A program made the translations under genes and the position numbers. Positions 46,601 to 57,130 of a stretch of DNA of 64,000 nucleotides are shown piece by piece. The stretch lies in the NCBI GenBank assembly GCA_049999805.1, contig JBNGIO010006289.1, positions 601,141-665,140 of the forward strand, read 5' to 3'. The notes below the pieces were generated by a model that worked only from the letters and a program-made list of their open reading frames with translations, ran no database searches and was not told the DNA's origin. This DNA comes from Folioceros fuciformis (lineage: Eukaryota; Anthocerotophyta; Anthocerotopsida; Anthocerotales). Each line of letters opens with the position of its first letter. Within the stretch, counting starts at the first letter, position 1.

Positions 46601-48592
46601 GAAACCGAAGACAGAGTACGAAGCTTGTTGCGGGAGTTGGGTCGTCAGCAACGCGTTTTGGGCATTCAGGTTGGATGCTACTTCGGATCTCAGAACCTCC
46701 AAACCATGCACTTCTTTTTTTATCGCTGTTTACGGTCTTCACGTAGTATGAGTGTCTATTGTTGGCGTAAGATGTCTGAAGGAGGTTTCATGTTCATGTG
46801 TAGGTCTGTGTCTATAAAGATGGGAAAGTTATCATTGACACAGCTGCTGGGGTACTCGGAAAGTTTGACCCCAGGCCAGTTCAACCCGACAGTTTGTTTC
46901 CAGCCTTTTCCACAACTAAAGGGGTGACAGCTGGGCTCGTCCACTGGCTCCTTGATCATGGGTAAATCTTCATTGTTTGTTGGTACGGATGACAGCTTCA
47001 AGGGCAATTTACGTGCTGGTGCCTAATGTGGGTGTTGGCTTGTACACCAGGGCTCTGAATTTGGGTGATAAGGTGTCTGACTTGTGGCCAGAGTTTGGCG
47101 TGAACGGAAAAGAAAGTTGCACGGTACGGAAACCTTCTACGTCGCCGTGGATGATGGTATGGAGTCACTCAGTTTCGGTGATGTTGGCGAACTTGTTTGT
47201 TTGATGCAGGTCGCACATGTTCTTAATCATACAGCGGGTTTACAAAATGCTCTCTCGGAGGTGATGAAGGCAGAACCCCTTGTGATCTGCAACTTTGAAG
47301 ATTGTGTAAGTCGGATTGCAGCAGCAGAGCCAGCAAGCCCACCTGGTAGTCAACAGACTTATCATGCGATGTCATTTGGCTGGATTTGTGGAGGCATCAT
47401 CGAGGTACTGGAATCAACTGGGATTGCCCTGTTGTGTAAGAGGATGGGTGCTCGTTCTTGTGAAATCCTGGAACAAAGCATTTTACTTGTGACCGGCGAG
47501 ATCTTAGGATGATTGACTGTCAAATGCAGAGGGCATCCAAGAAGTCGTTTAAAGATTTCTTGGAGCAGACATTCACGAAACCATTGGGAGTCTCTGGGGA
47601 ATTCTACATAGGCATCCCACCCGGTAAGCCATGTGTCTGTGGGGAAAGCTTCCGGTGCTCTGCAAATTCTTCCACTGACCAGTCATATTCTCTTGTTCCT
47701 GACAGGGGTAGAATCTCGTCTGGCGTCGCTCACCCTTGACAGTGAGGAGCTGAAAAGGATCTTGACGCAGGACCAAGCTGCAGCAGCTATGAAGCGTTTC
47801 ATGGGAAATGGCCTCTCAACATCGGCTGGAGCTGAGCATGAGGAGGAGAAGCAGGAGCCATCCGCAGCAGCGGCACCGCCGTCCCTCTTCCTGCAAAGTA
47901 GAGTAGGAGACATGGGTGGTGTCCTCTCTTCTGCAGTGACCCTTTTCAATGCTTTGTTCATCCGACGAGCAGTGGTGCCTGCTGCTAATGGTCACTTCTC
48001 GGCCAGAGCACTAGCTCGTTTTTATGCAATGCTGGCAGCTGGGGGTAAGATTCCAGAAACTTCGTCATCAAGCGAGCCTCCATTAGGCAGCCACTCACAG
48101 GTGCCGTCAGTATCACCCGCCAGCGGCAAGAAGCGGGAGCGAGGATCTGGGAAAAGCAGCTCACGAACCTCCACTCCCGGGGACACAACGGGGGTAGCAT
48201 CGGAGGACTCGAAGCAGCTGTTCTCCAGCCCCAAGATCTTTCACGCAGCTGCGGGCACAGGGGAGTTCAGCCATCATGTAGTGAAAGGAGGGCAATTCGG
48301 ACTTGGGTTTATCCGCCTTCCCTCGGAGACGTCTGGCGATGAAGAGGGGGTGTTGCCGTTCGGACATTCCGGCATGGGAGGCAGCACAGCCTTCTGTGAT
48401 CCTGAGCACAACTTCGCCATAGCCATCACGCTGAACAGGCTCAATCGTGGCGACGTGGCCGGGGAGATTGTGCGACTGGTTTGCAGGGAGCTAGGCATCC
48501 CGTGTCCACTCCGCTTTGCAGAAGGAGCAAATCGCGGCGTAGACATGACACTAGAGTTGGAGGCAGGTGTGGGCACAGACGCCATCGTCTAA
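43650..48592 (+). CDS. ABC1 atypical kinase fused to beta-lactamase domain
   Basis: The domain order is that of Arabidopsis At5g24810: an ABC1/ADCK/UbiB kinase followed by a LACTB-like domain. Exon 1 gives MGWGGAFVRQISVFWVALVV and FLDYK, matching the short hydrophobic start of that family. Kinase features are GLWVKAGQYLSTRADVLPEP (KxGQ), TASIAQVHRAS (Ala-rich loop), DVVVKVQHAGVKK (ATP-site Lys), VLVLEYMDGVRLNDV, FFNADPHPGNF and PVLLDFGLTKSL. After LKRIQEKAQLEEKGK and VDAFPGDAVFFMRVLNLLRG, the lactamase half begins at RVRSLLRELGRQQRVLGIQ. It contains the nucleophile in FSTTKGVTAGLVHWLLDHG, YHAMSFGWICGGIIEVLE, VPAANGHFSARALARF and FGHSGMGGSTAFCDPEHNFA. About 15-20 exons. The kinase part resembles regulators of quinone or isoprenoid metabolism; the lactamase substrate is unknown. 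Confidence 0.9.
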
Positions 48593-48943
48593 GTCCAGTC
48601 GCATGTAACAGGGCATTTCCATAAGTTCCGTGTGTGATTTCTTGAGCAGTCCGTGTCCGCAGTTGTCCATCTCCTTGAGGTGAAGGCGCACTGAGTCAGG
48701 CTGGTTTGCGATGTTGATTTGTCGCTGGTGCTATGGCATCTATCCGGAAGGTAAAGTGCGTCAAAGGACAGGTTGTTGCTTCCTGGTTGCGCTCTTGGAC
48801 AAATATAGATAGATGGTAGCTCGGTGCTACAGTGGTGTGCAATTACGGGCACGTTATCTCGCCTTGCATTCCTCATCAGCAGCTGCTGCTGCATTCGGTG
48901 AGTCTGGTAGGGCCTGCCTGTGGATCCCTCCAATTCCGCAGCC
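48593..48943. other. Intergenic region
   Basis: This is a short interval between the fusion gene stop and dioxygenase 2. No feature was recognised. Confidence 0.5.
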
Positions 48944-50317
48944 ATGGCCGGGGAAGGCGAGGAAGATTTGATGCAACTGGACGAGCCGGGGGACGTGGAA
49001 AGGGTGCAGACGTTGGTGGAGATGGGCGTAACTCGAATTCCGCGCAGGTTTATCAGGCCTCTGGAAGAGCGACACGACGAGGCACTGGTGGATTGGAGCG
49101 GGGCGATCCCGGTGATCGATCTCGCGGGCTTCGAGGGAGGGGCCGCCCGTGCGAGAGTGAGGCGGGAGGTAGGCCAGGCTTGCGAGGAATGGGGGTTTTT
49201 CCAGGTGGTGAACCACGGGGTGCCGCAGCGGGTGATGGAGGAGACGTTCCGCGTGGGACTGGGATTCTTCGCCCTGTCCAGCCAGGAGAAACTGCAGTAC
49301 GCTCGGGACCCCGGCGGCTTCGCTACGGAGGGCTATGGCAACCGGATGCTGGTGCAGGAGGAGCAGGTAGGGCTTGCGCGGCGTCCGCATGCATGCAGAA
49401 ATGCAGAAACCGGGGTTGATGCCATGAGGTAGCTTTGCCGTGTCCCAGGTGCTGGATTGGAGAGACTACGTTGATCACCACACCCTGCCCTTCTCGAGAA
49501 GGAACGAGAACAACTGGCCCGACAAGCCTGCCGGCTACAGGTGGGCTACGACAAAGCTCTGCTTTCTAATCCAGCAATTCGATTGCTTGGCATGATGTCC
49601 CACGGCCTTGCCCCTGACACTGAGTGGACAGGGAGGCCATCGTGGAGTACAGCGACCACACCAGGCGTCTGGCCGAAAGGCTTCTGGCTGTAATCTCGGA
49701 GAGTCTGGGGCTGTCGTCATCTGCCGTGGCTGATGCGATAGGAGAGCCCGTCCAGAACGTGAGCATCAACTACTACCCGGCCTGCCCCCAACCCGATCTG
49801 ACCCTGGGACTGCAGTCTCACTCGGATTTCGGAGCCATCACTCTCCTCATCCAAGACGAGGTTGGTGGACTTCAGGTAGCCAAGGACGCGCACTGGGTGG
49901 CTGTGCCTCCAGTGCCCCATGCGTTCGTGGTGAATCTGGGAGATCAGATGCAGGTACACACATCCAATCCAGCATTTCTTGTCTTCCCTGACTTTGCTTG
50001 AGCACTTGGTAAGTAGGTTTAGGGCAGGTGGTGCGGGATAACAAACCCTGTCGGTGCCGCAGATATTGTCTAATGACAGGTTCAATAGCGTGGAGCACCG
50101 TGCTGTGGTGAACGGCAAGCGGCCTCGGATGTCGGTGGCGACGTTCTATGATCCGTCTAGGGAGCGCAAGATCGCACCCTTGCGAGAACTAGTCGGGCAG
50201 GGGCAACGCCCTCGTTACAGGGAGATCGTGTTCGGGGATCACGTTACCGCTTGGTACTCCAAGGGTCCTTACGGCAAGAAGAATTTGGATTCTCTAGCAG
50301 TAGCCGGCTATTCGTGA
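48944..50317 (+). CDS. 2-oxoglutarate/Fe(II)-dependent dioxygenase 2
   Basis: This is an intact plant DOXC-type oxygenase. Exon 1 has DVERVQTLVEMGVTRIPRRF, GAIPVIDLAGFEGG, ACEEWGFFQVVNHGVPQRVM and ends MLVQEEQ. Exon 2 gives VLDWRDYVDHHTLPFSRRNE, exon 3 REAIVEYSDHTRRLAERLLA, NVSINYYPACPQPDLTLGLQ, then the iron ligands in SHSDFGAITLLIQDEVGGLQ (His 49819-49821, Asp 49825-49827) and HAFVVNLGDQMQ. Exon 4 holds FNSVEHRAVVNGKRPRMSVA (third His and the Arg-x-Ser that binds 2-oxoglutarate), and ends AVAGYS. It is the best preserved of three relatives in the window and splits at the same family positions as copy 1. The substrate is not predictable. An AATAAA lies just after the stop. Confidence 0.93.
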
Positions 50318-50341
50318 CGTCGAAGGATCAGTTCTAATGTA

Positions 50342-50347
50342 AATAAA
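50342..50347 (+). terminator. Possible polyadenylation signal
   Basis: An AATAAA-type hexamer lies about 25 bp downstream of the dioxygenase 2 stop. Plant signals are degenerate, so this is only suggestive; it would give a very short 3' untranslated region. Confidence 0.3.
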
Positions 50348-51000
50348 CCAAGACTGTGTGTACAAGAGAAGTAAATGGAGGTTTTTATACAGTATATTGG
50401 AAGGAGGGTTTAGGGTACAGGTTGGTTGGTTGGGTGAGGCCATCATCGTCACCCAGGCTCCCAAGCTTCACAGAAAAAAATAATACAGAGGTCTGTGTCC
50501 GGTCTCCACGATTCCCGCACCCTCTTTTATCAGCATCCCCGCGTGTGTTGGAAGGAACTTTCCAGCCCGGCCCGGGAAGTCGTGCCAATGCGAACACTCC
50601 TTGCGTGACCTGACATGCATGAAACAGGGCTCTAATAAGGCCTCGAAATCCTGGACTGAAAGAGTGTAGATAGTTCAAGTATAAGATGTGTTGAGAAACG
50701 AAACGACTGTCAGTCCTCCCCCCTGTTAAAAATCATTCGGCGGGGTCTGGGTCAGTTCAAGTCAAGGAAAGTGAGGGGGTAGGGGACGCTTGTAATGAGG
50801 AGCGTGGGCGTGGTACTTGTTGGTGAAGGTTCACAGCTGCTGTGGTGTCCTGCCTGCTTGGAATTTGGAGCCAAGCTAGATACCTTGAGCAATCATCCAT
50901 GATATCCATATACATATACTACCCGACCCAGTTGTACCTGAGAAAACGATCCCAGACTGTCCGCCGTGTGGACTCCGCGGTGGAACTCCGCCCGGAGACA

Positions 51001-51040
51001 CAGGTACAGGTACAGACACAGGCACAGGCGCAGGCAAAGG
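51001..51040. repeat. Degenerate CAGRYA hexanucleotide tract
   Basis: Six or so units of CAGGTA, CAGACA, CAGGCA and CAGGCG follow each other. It lies upstream of the coding start and is probably untranslated. Confidence 0.65.
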
Positions 51041-51225
51041 CGATGTCAGTCACCTCTTTTCAGATCTGCGGGAGGCCTTAGAGCCGTAAGCTGGACCATC
51101 TCCGCAAGGCAGGGCCGCATTCCTTGGGCGCGCGCGCGGACGTCGACCTGACCTGTCGCCCGTCTGTCTCCGTGTGGAGTGCGGAGATTGGCCAGGCGGC
51201 AGGATCTGGCCTTCAAGTCGCTAAC

Positions 51226-52810
51226 ATGACTACAGAGCTTCCGTGGACGGAGGCTGCTGCCAGGCCCAGGGCGTGGTGGAGGACCATCTTGAATCTATTC
51301 CTGTCTCTGTGTGTGCTTGTCTGGATCGCCTTCGGTTTCCTCACGGTTTTAGGCGTTTATGACTTGAATTCCGGCCTGCGCGGCGAGGTTTTGCCTCGTC
51401 TACTCTGGCTGGATCGTGGGGTTGTTGGCAACGTGTATGAGGAATCACTCCGGGGACTGCAGCAAGTAAGTTTTGTTCCAGCATGTTTGGGCGTCCTATT
51501 ACCTGCCCTGCTCAATTGGGCGGTTTGGGGCAGGCCTGCTAGCGTCAGGATTGCTTCCGAATCGCCTCCTCTCACAAGGTTTCTTTGGTGTGTTTCCGAA
51601 ACGACAGGCACGTGAGACACCTCCCAGGGGGCCTCGTGTGGCAATCTGCCTTGTGGGTGGAGCTCGAGCATTCGAGCTGACAGGGCCTACAATTAAGAAG
51701 TATGTTTTTGATGTCTATCACGATGCTGATATCTTCCTCCACTCCCCCCTGGACGACGATGCTCATAAGTTCACTCTCCTGAGTGGTACCAAAAACCTTG
51801 CAGCTGCTCGAATCTTCAAACCTGAACGCATTCCGCCTTCCCGGGCCCCTCAAGGACTGCTTATGGCCGCCAATTCTCCAAACGGAACTCAGGTATACTT
51901 CGCCACCTGGGCCGGACACACTTCTTCAGAATTGCTCAATGTGGTACATGTAGGACAGGCAAGACCACAAGTCTCGGTTTGCAACAGCAGCTCACAGCTT
52001 TTTGTGGGATATTTGCTCTGGCAGGGTCTGTTGCAATATTTCTCCCTGGTGGAAGGATGCATAGACATGATTAAAGGCTACCAAGATACACACAACGTGA
52101 CCTACGACTGGATAGTGAGGACAAGGGTGGATACCTTCTGGAACAACGCTCTTCCGCCTATAACTTCCTTCAACAACCAGTCTTACACGGTGCCATACGG
52201 TTCCCAATATGGAGGACTGAACGACAGGCTGGGGATCGGAACATGGAGGACCAGCGAAGCCGCATTAGCGAGAGTCAGTCTTCTGCCAGCCCTCCATTCA
52301 CACGGCTACTCGAGCCTTAACTCTGAGACAGCGTTCAAGTTGCAGCTGTCGGTGTCCAACGTATCACACGAGACACGACTTTTCCCTTTCTGTGTGTTGA
52401 GCCGCAGAACGTATGGTTGGCCTTCCACGCCTCTCGGTGTTCCTGTGGCATCCATTCTGTCCAGGGGACCACTGAACGGCGCCAAGTGCAGACCCTGCAC
52501 GCCAGCAGTCACGGGTATTGCAGCCCGGCGGATAGCGGACGACCTGAGCAAGACATGGGGCTGGATAGGGCCATTCAACTCCACGCAGGACTTGCAGCTA
52601 TGTGAGGCAGGAGGAGACTGGGACTCGAACTGGCAGGCCGTGTACTCTGAAGCTCTTGGCCAGCCAGATCATTTTTATGACAGGCAAATGCTCTACAACA
52701 GGACTGCTTCGAGCTGTGTAGAGGACGTGGAAGCTCTCATGGCAGAATGGGACTCTTGGACGGCACCGTCACCCGAGGAAATTTGCAAGGCAGCCCGACC
52801 ACGTCGATGA
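51226..52810 (+). CDS. Type II membrane glycoprotein, glycosyltransferase-like, unknown function
   Basis: ATG 51226 starts a short cytosolic tail (MTTELPWTEAAARPRAWWR), then one membrane span (ILNLFLSLCVLVWIAFGFL). Exon 1 ends GLQQ; a 142-nt intron (51466-51607) joins it in phase 0 to ARETPPRGPRVAICLVGGAR. The large lumenal part has VAICLVGGARAFELTGPTIK, VYHDADIFLHSPLDDDAHKF, DWIVRTRVDTFWNN (an Arg/Asp motif like those of glycosyltransferases) and GSQYGGLNDRLGIGTW. It ends KAARPRR. Seven Asn-x-Ser/Thr sequons are visible (NGT, NSS, NVT, NQS, NVS, NST, NRT), consistent with a Golgi or ER lumenal location. I believe it belongs to the uncharacterised plant family annotated DUF7796, but that name is from memory. 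Enzyme activity is not established. Confidence 0.75.
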
Positions 52811-53109
52811 CTCAGAGATGGAGGGCGAAGGAAGAGAAATCCGGAGGACTGTAACTTGTAAGCATGAGGCTCTTCGATCTGTCAGCCCATATACCTCCAG
52901 TGTTTAGTCCGCATTGGCGTTCACGCCACGTGAGGAGCGGCACGCCCGTGGCCTTGCCCTCGGATGTTGCAGGAAGCTTAAAGTAAGACTCCGTGGCGGG
53001 AGCCAGATTTTTGTGTTCGTCCGCAACGCAAGGAGGAGCTGTGACGGGCGTGAAGTCGCTAGTGGTCGAAGGGCTCCACAGCCAGGAGTCTAAAACAATA
53101 TGTGAGGCC
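52811..53109. other. Intergenic region
   Basis: Short gap between the membrane glycoprotein gene and the dioxygenase remnant. No feature was seen. Confidence 0.5.
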
Positions 53110-54190
53110 CAATTCGGAACGGCTGGAGGTGACGGAGCTGCATGGGGTAGAGCTGCTGGTAATTGATCTCTCTTCCTTCAAGATGAATGGCCCTTCCAAG
53201 TCTGAGGCAGATGCCTCCCTGTTCGCGAAGCATCAGACCTGTAAAGAAGAGGGGAATTTTCCTAGGACGAGTCCGGGCTCGCTCCTCCTCGATTTTTTCC
53301 TTCTCGGTTTGCGTGCGGGCGGTTTGCCGGGATGCAGACCTGAACCATGGCGTGCCGGTGGGCTTCGATGGACACAGGATGTCGCAGCTGGCACGCGACT
53401 TCTTCGCGCTTACTCTGGAGGAGATTCAAGCAGAAGTTGGAGCTGCAGCCCGGGCAGCACGTTTTCGTGGGTAAATTCGGAACCTAGCAAGGCCGCTGTG
53501 CTGGATTGGAAAGACGTTTTGAGGCGCTTTTTTCCCGCGACCTGGCAGTCGGACCAGGGCGCATGGCCGGGCGAGCCCCGTCTCTACAGGTGACCTTCGG
53601 AATCGTGATCGACCCGCTCTGAACATCCCTTGGCGCACAGTGGACAAGCCCGTTGTCTGACGCGTTTGAAGCCACCACGGTACGCTTCCGAAATGAAATG
53701 ACAGCATTGGCCAAAAAGGTGCTGTCGTTCATGGCGCTGAACTTGGGGCTTCCAGGACACACCTTCTCTATGAAGAACTCGGGGCCCTCGAACAACACGT
53801 GCACCTTGTGGACCATCCCGAGGGCCCAGAGCCGGATGTCGCCCTGAGGATCAAGAGTCACGCGGACTTGGGACCCAGGCAGGCCTTTGTCATCAACATC
53901 GGAAATGCATGGCAGGCGAGTTCGTCCCAAACCATTCCGCTTACGTTTCCTGCATTCCCGAGAGGACGGATGATAGTTTAACGAGCATTTATGGATGCAC
54001 TGCGAATGTGCAAGCCATCACAAACGATACATATCCCAGCGTGGATCACGGGGCAGTAGTGAATGTGAGGAAGGCTCGGTTGCATATCGTCACTTTCCAC
54101 ACTCCGGAGCCAAGCCACGTCAGAGCCCCTGCATCTGCCCTAATCCCACAAGAAGAAGCTGCACGAACTCGAAGTTTCATTTCTGGGTAG
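53110..54190 (+). pseudogene. Decayed 2-oxoglutarate dioxygenase (copy 3)
   Basis: Pieces of a dioxygenase related to copies 1 and 2 occur in order: LLVIDLSSFK, HQTCKEEGNF (for QACEEWGFF), LNHGVPVGFDGHRMSQLARD, AAVLDWKDVLRRFFPA, FRNEMTALAKKVLSFMALNL, PEGPEPDVALRIKSHADLG, RQAFVINIGNAWQ and PSVDHGAVVNVRKARLH. It is judged non-functional for three reasons. No ATG begins the first segment. The Trp and Gly of the WGFF motif are altered. About 27 residues are missing between the iron-binding HAD and QAFVINIG, removing core strands. Splice sites are also poor (a possible GC donor after NAWQ). The iron-ligand His and Asp survive, so decay may be fairly recent. Confidence 0.75.
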
Positions 54191-54536
54191 CATCTGAGGG
54201 CGGTGTATGCGAAGGGACCGACCGGAATGGGAAAAAAAATCCTGAGCACGTTCAGTTCGAAGACAAAAACTGGATGAAGACAGTTTGTATGTAAGAACGG
54301 AAATCGATAGCTATCCGCACAAAAAAATTTTGGAGTGATAACAAGAAAGCGAGCCTGCCACACAAGGATGGCGGCAGCAGCAGCAACAACAACAACAACA
54401 ACCACTTGTCTGCCAAGGGCCATGCTGCTTGCAATCACGGCTCTACGATTCATCCTACTTACTTGGTGTCAGTTAGTATGCATGACAAGGGTGAGCTCGA
54501 GGAATAGAATTCTGCTCACGATATGACCGTGCGTCT
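54191..54536. other. Intergenic region with CAA/CAG repeat
   Basis: This lies between the pseudogene remnant and the UXS stop. It contains a trinucleotide run (GCAGCAGCAACAACAACAA type) near 54373-54404. No gene was recognised. Confidence 0.5.
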
Positions 54537-55598
54537 TCACCCTTGAGGCTTGGCGAGCTGGAGCCTTTGCCGGAAGTCTTCAGCCATGAGGGGAAGGCCC
54601 TCCCTGAGAGTGATCTTGGGCTCCCAGCCCAGGATGGAGGAAGCCTTGGTTATGTCCGGTTTCCGCTGGCGGGGATCGTCCGGGGTGTTGTCCACGATCT
54701 TCCAGCTGGCCGAGGGTTCGATGATGTCCTTCACGGCCTCCGCCAGCTCCAGCATAGTGAATTCCCCGGGGTTGCCGATGTTGATCGGGCCGGTGACCTC
54801 CGCCTCCATGAGCTTCACCAGGCCCTCCACCATGTCCGACACGTAACAGAAGCTCCTGGTCTGCGTGCCCGGGGCCTGCACCGTGAGAGTCTCTCCCCGC
54901 AGAGCCTGCGCGATGAAATTGCTCACCACCCGGCCGTCGTCGATGTTCATCCGGGGCCCGTATGTGTTGAAGATGCGCGCGATCCGGATCTCGATGCCGT
55001 GCTGCCGGTGGTAGTCGAACATGAGCGTCTCCGCCACGCGCTTGCCCTCGTCGTAGCAGCTGCGAACCCCGATGGGATTCACGTTACCCCAGTACTCCTC
55101 CTTCTGCGGGTGCTCCAGCGGATCCCCGTACACCTCGGAGGTGGAGGTGAGCAGGATCCGAGCCCCCACCCGCTTCGCCAGCCCCAACATGTTCAGCGTC
55201 CCCATCACATTGGTCTTGATGGTCTTCACTGGGTTGTGCTTGTAGAAGATGGGAGACGCCGGGCACGCCAGGTGGTAGATCTGGTCCACCTCCACCAGCA
55301 GCGGCTCCGTCACGTCGTGCCGGATGAGCTCAAAATTGGGATGCCCGATCCATTTTCGCAGATTGTCCTTGCTCCCCGTGAAGAAGTTGTCCGCCACAAT
55401 CACCTCGTTCCTCCCATCCTCCATCAGCCGGTCAACCAGATGCGAGCCGATGAAACCCGCCCCTCCCGTCACCAAGATCCTCATCTTGGAGGCGGTGAAT
55501 TTGGACAGCCTCAGTGGCGAGATCGGCGGCGGTGCCTTCTGCCCATTCTGCTGCGCTTGCGCTTGCGTCTGCGTCTGCTGTTGCTGCGTCTCCACCAT
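54537..55598 (-). CDS. UXS: UDP-glucuronate decarboxylase (UDP-xylose synthase), cytosolic type
   Basis: This enzyme converts UDP-glucuronic acid to UDP-xylose, the xylose donor for xylan and xyloglucan. It is a single-exon, GC-rich gene of 353 residues. The N-terminus ([19 protein letters not shown]) is Gln-rich with no membrane anchor, which points to the cytosolic UXS class. Visible motifs are the NAD-binding [76 protein letters not shown] (catalytic Tyr-x-x-x-Lys), [20 protein letters not shown] and [20 protein letters not shown]. The C-terminus has [12 protein letters not shown] and [20 protein letters not shown]. The ATG at 55598 was chosen over an in-frame GTG six bases upstream. It is head to head with the lumenal cyclophilin gene. 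Confidence 0.96.
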   Translation of the reverse strand: MVETQQQQTQTQAQAQQNGQKAPPPISPLRLSKFTASKMRILVTGGAGFIGSHLVDRLMEDGRNEVIVADNFFTGSKDNLRKWIGHPNFELIRHDVTEPLLVEVDQIYHLACPASPIFYKHNPVKTIKTNVMGTLNMLGLAKRVGARILLTSTSEVYGDPLEHPQKEEYWGNVNPIGVRSCYDEGKRVAETLMFDYHRQHGIEIRIARIFNTYGPRMNIDDGRVVSNFIAQALRGETLTVQAPGTQTRSFCYVSDMVEGLVKLMEAEVTGPINIGNPGEFTMLELAEAVKDIIEPSASWKIVDNTPDDPRQRKPDITKASSILGWEPKITLREGLPLMAEDFRQRLQLAKPQG

Positions 55599-56005
55599 CT
55601 TCACTCACCCCTTCCACGCCTCCAAGGCTTAAGGTGTCTGCCTCCAAGGCTTAAGGCGTCTGCCTCCAGGCACGGACGGTGCTGAAACTTGGCGGCAGGC
55701 GGGGCTGGCAAGACAAACGTGTCTCCGCACTCTCCCCTGCCTTCCTCTCCTTGCCTACCTTGCCTTGCCTTCAGACAGCTTCTTCACGGCCCAACGTTAC
55801 CATGCTCTCCTAAGCGTCTTTTCGTCCTCCCGCTCTCCTGTGATCCCTCCGTTCGTCGCGTTCCGTCTAAGTCCCGGGTTAATAGCATTACAGCACCTGG
55901 CAGACAAAAACTCGAAACTAGCTGGCGCGGCCGTATCGTTCCCTCCTCACGACCGGGTCCTTCCCCCGAGGTCCCACGAGAAGAAGCACAGCTCCAACGG
56001 AAGCC
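55599..56005. promoter_or_regulatory. Divergent interval, UXS / lumenal cyclophilin
   Basis: Two starts face away from each other with 407 bp between them. The longer open frames that begin here use non-ATG codons and are not supported as coding. No core motif was assigned. Confidence 0.4.
55618..55661. repeat. 22-bp direct repeat
   Basis: Two adjacent copies of a 22-bp unit, GCCTCCAAGGCTTAAGGYGT plus CT, lie just upstream of the UXS start codon, in its likely 5' untranslated region. They differ at one base. Confidence 0.8.
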
Positions 56006-57130
56006 ATGGCCGCGGGCGTGCCGATGCTCTCATCTCCCACGCCGCATGTCTGGCGTCCCTGCAACATCCTTGCCCAGCCGCCGCGCCGATTCGGTTGGTA
56101 CTTCCCTCTCCTCCTCCGCTCGCTCCTGGATTCCCTCGACGCGCGGCCCCTTCTCACGCTGCACCTGTGCTCACCAGTGTGTGCAAGCAGCAGCTGGAGA
56201 AGGAAAGCGCAAAGGCTGTGGACGAGGTGCCGCAGGCTTCGTCCGGCGTGAGCCGAAGGATCGTGTTGCAAGCCGCTGCTGCAGCACTTGCCTGCCCCTG
56301 CCCTGACCACGGCGTGGCCAGGGCAGCAGGAGAGCCTGCTATCACGCTGAAGGTCTTCTTCGATGTGGCCATCGACGGCCAGCCGGCGGGCCGCATCGTT
56401 GTGGGACTGTACGGGGAGGACGTGCCCGTCGGGGCGCGGAGGTTCGGAGAGATTGCCGTCGGGCAGCGGGGCATCAGCTATAGGAGGAAAGAATTTTACA
56501 AGCTCACTCCTTCCTACATCCAGAACGCGGGGATCCGGAGCTTCAGCCTGAGCGGCGGAGTTGCGGATGCCGCGCGCTTCACAGGCGGACAGACGTCGGA
56601 CGCGCTGGTAGCCGAGATGGAGCAGCTGGACAAGGCCGGGAAGCGGCTTCCCAACACAAAGGGATCCGTGTCCATCGTGGCTGTGGATGCATCCAAGCCT
56701 CCGCCCAAGCCCCGGCTTGTAGCCCGGGATGGCAAGCTGGTGGTGGTGGAGGAACAGTCCCGCCCGGACCCTAACGGAACGGAGTTCATGATCGTCACCA
56801 ACGATGCCCCGGAGCTCGACTCCACCAACCTCGTGGTAGGGAGAGTAGTGCAGGGCATGGATGTGGTGCAGAAGCTGGCATCCGTGAAAGTCGTCCAGGA
56901 GAACACCAGTAGCCCTTACTTCCAGTACGTACAGTCCTTCCTACCTTTCCTTCCAGAGCTCCCTCTTTCCCTCCCTGAAGATGCAGTTCCATATTTCATC
57001 GCCTTCTGCTGCAATCTTTGGATGCAGGGCAGCCAAGCTGATTGGAGACACTCGAGTGATCGTGGCAGAAAGGGGTTTCAACAGGCCCTACTCCAAAATC
57101 AGCATAACAAAGTGTGGCCAGGTAGATTAA
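56006..57130 (+). CDS. Cyclophilin-like peptidyl-prolyl isomerase, thylakoid lumen (CYP26-2-type)
   Basis: The wording matches Arabidopsis CYP26-2, a chloroplast cyclophilin-like protein. The ATG at 56006 opens a transit peptide (MAAGVPMLSSPTPHVWRPC). An 80-nt intron (56098-56177) joins RRFGC to VCKQQLEKESAKAVDE. A twin-Arg lumenal signal follows (SRRIVLQAAAAALA, cleavage near VARA-AGE). The domain has FFDVAIDGQPAGRIVVGLYG, ISYRRKEFYKLTPSYIQNAG, PPPKPRLVARDGKLVVVEE, GTEFMIVTNDAPELD and LVVGRVVQGMDVVQKL. A 103-nt intron (56925-57027) precedes AAKLIGDTRVIVAERGFNRP and the end ITKCGQVD. Canonical cyclophilin catalytic motifs (such as FHRxIP and the FxMANxG core) are not kept, so isomerase activity is doubtful. 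The long frame reading through this locus ignores both introns. Confidence 0.87.

Larger units (their letters stand above)
50318..51225. other. Intergenic region with simple repeat
   Basis: This is the 3' flank of dioxygenase 2 and the promoter and 5' untranslated region of the membrane glycoprotein gene. It contains a CAGGTA/CAGACA/CAGGCG hexanucleotide-like tract (51001-51040) and a short GCGC run near 51130. No gene was recognised. Confidence 0.45.

Noticed and set aside
50405-50416. GGTTTAGGGTA telo-box-like match
   Set aside because: It lies in the 3' flank of dioxygenase 2, not near a start codon, and is imperfect.
54543-55685. 380-codon plus-strand frame across UXS
   Set aside because: Antisense shadow of a GC-rich intronless gene; its translation is His/Leu/Arg-rich without motifs, while the minus strand encodes a full UXS.
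55765-56177. Long N-terminal extension of the cyclophilin-like protein
   Set aside because: The open frame starts with a non-ATG codon and crosses a likely 80-nt intron; starting at 56006 and splicing gives a normal transit peptide.
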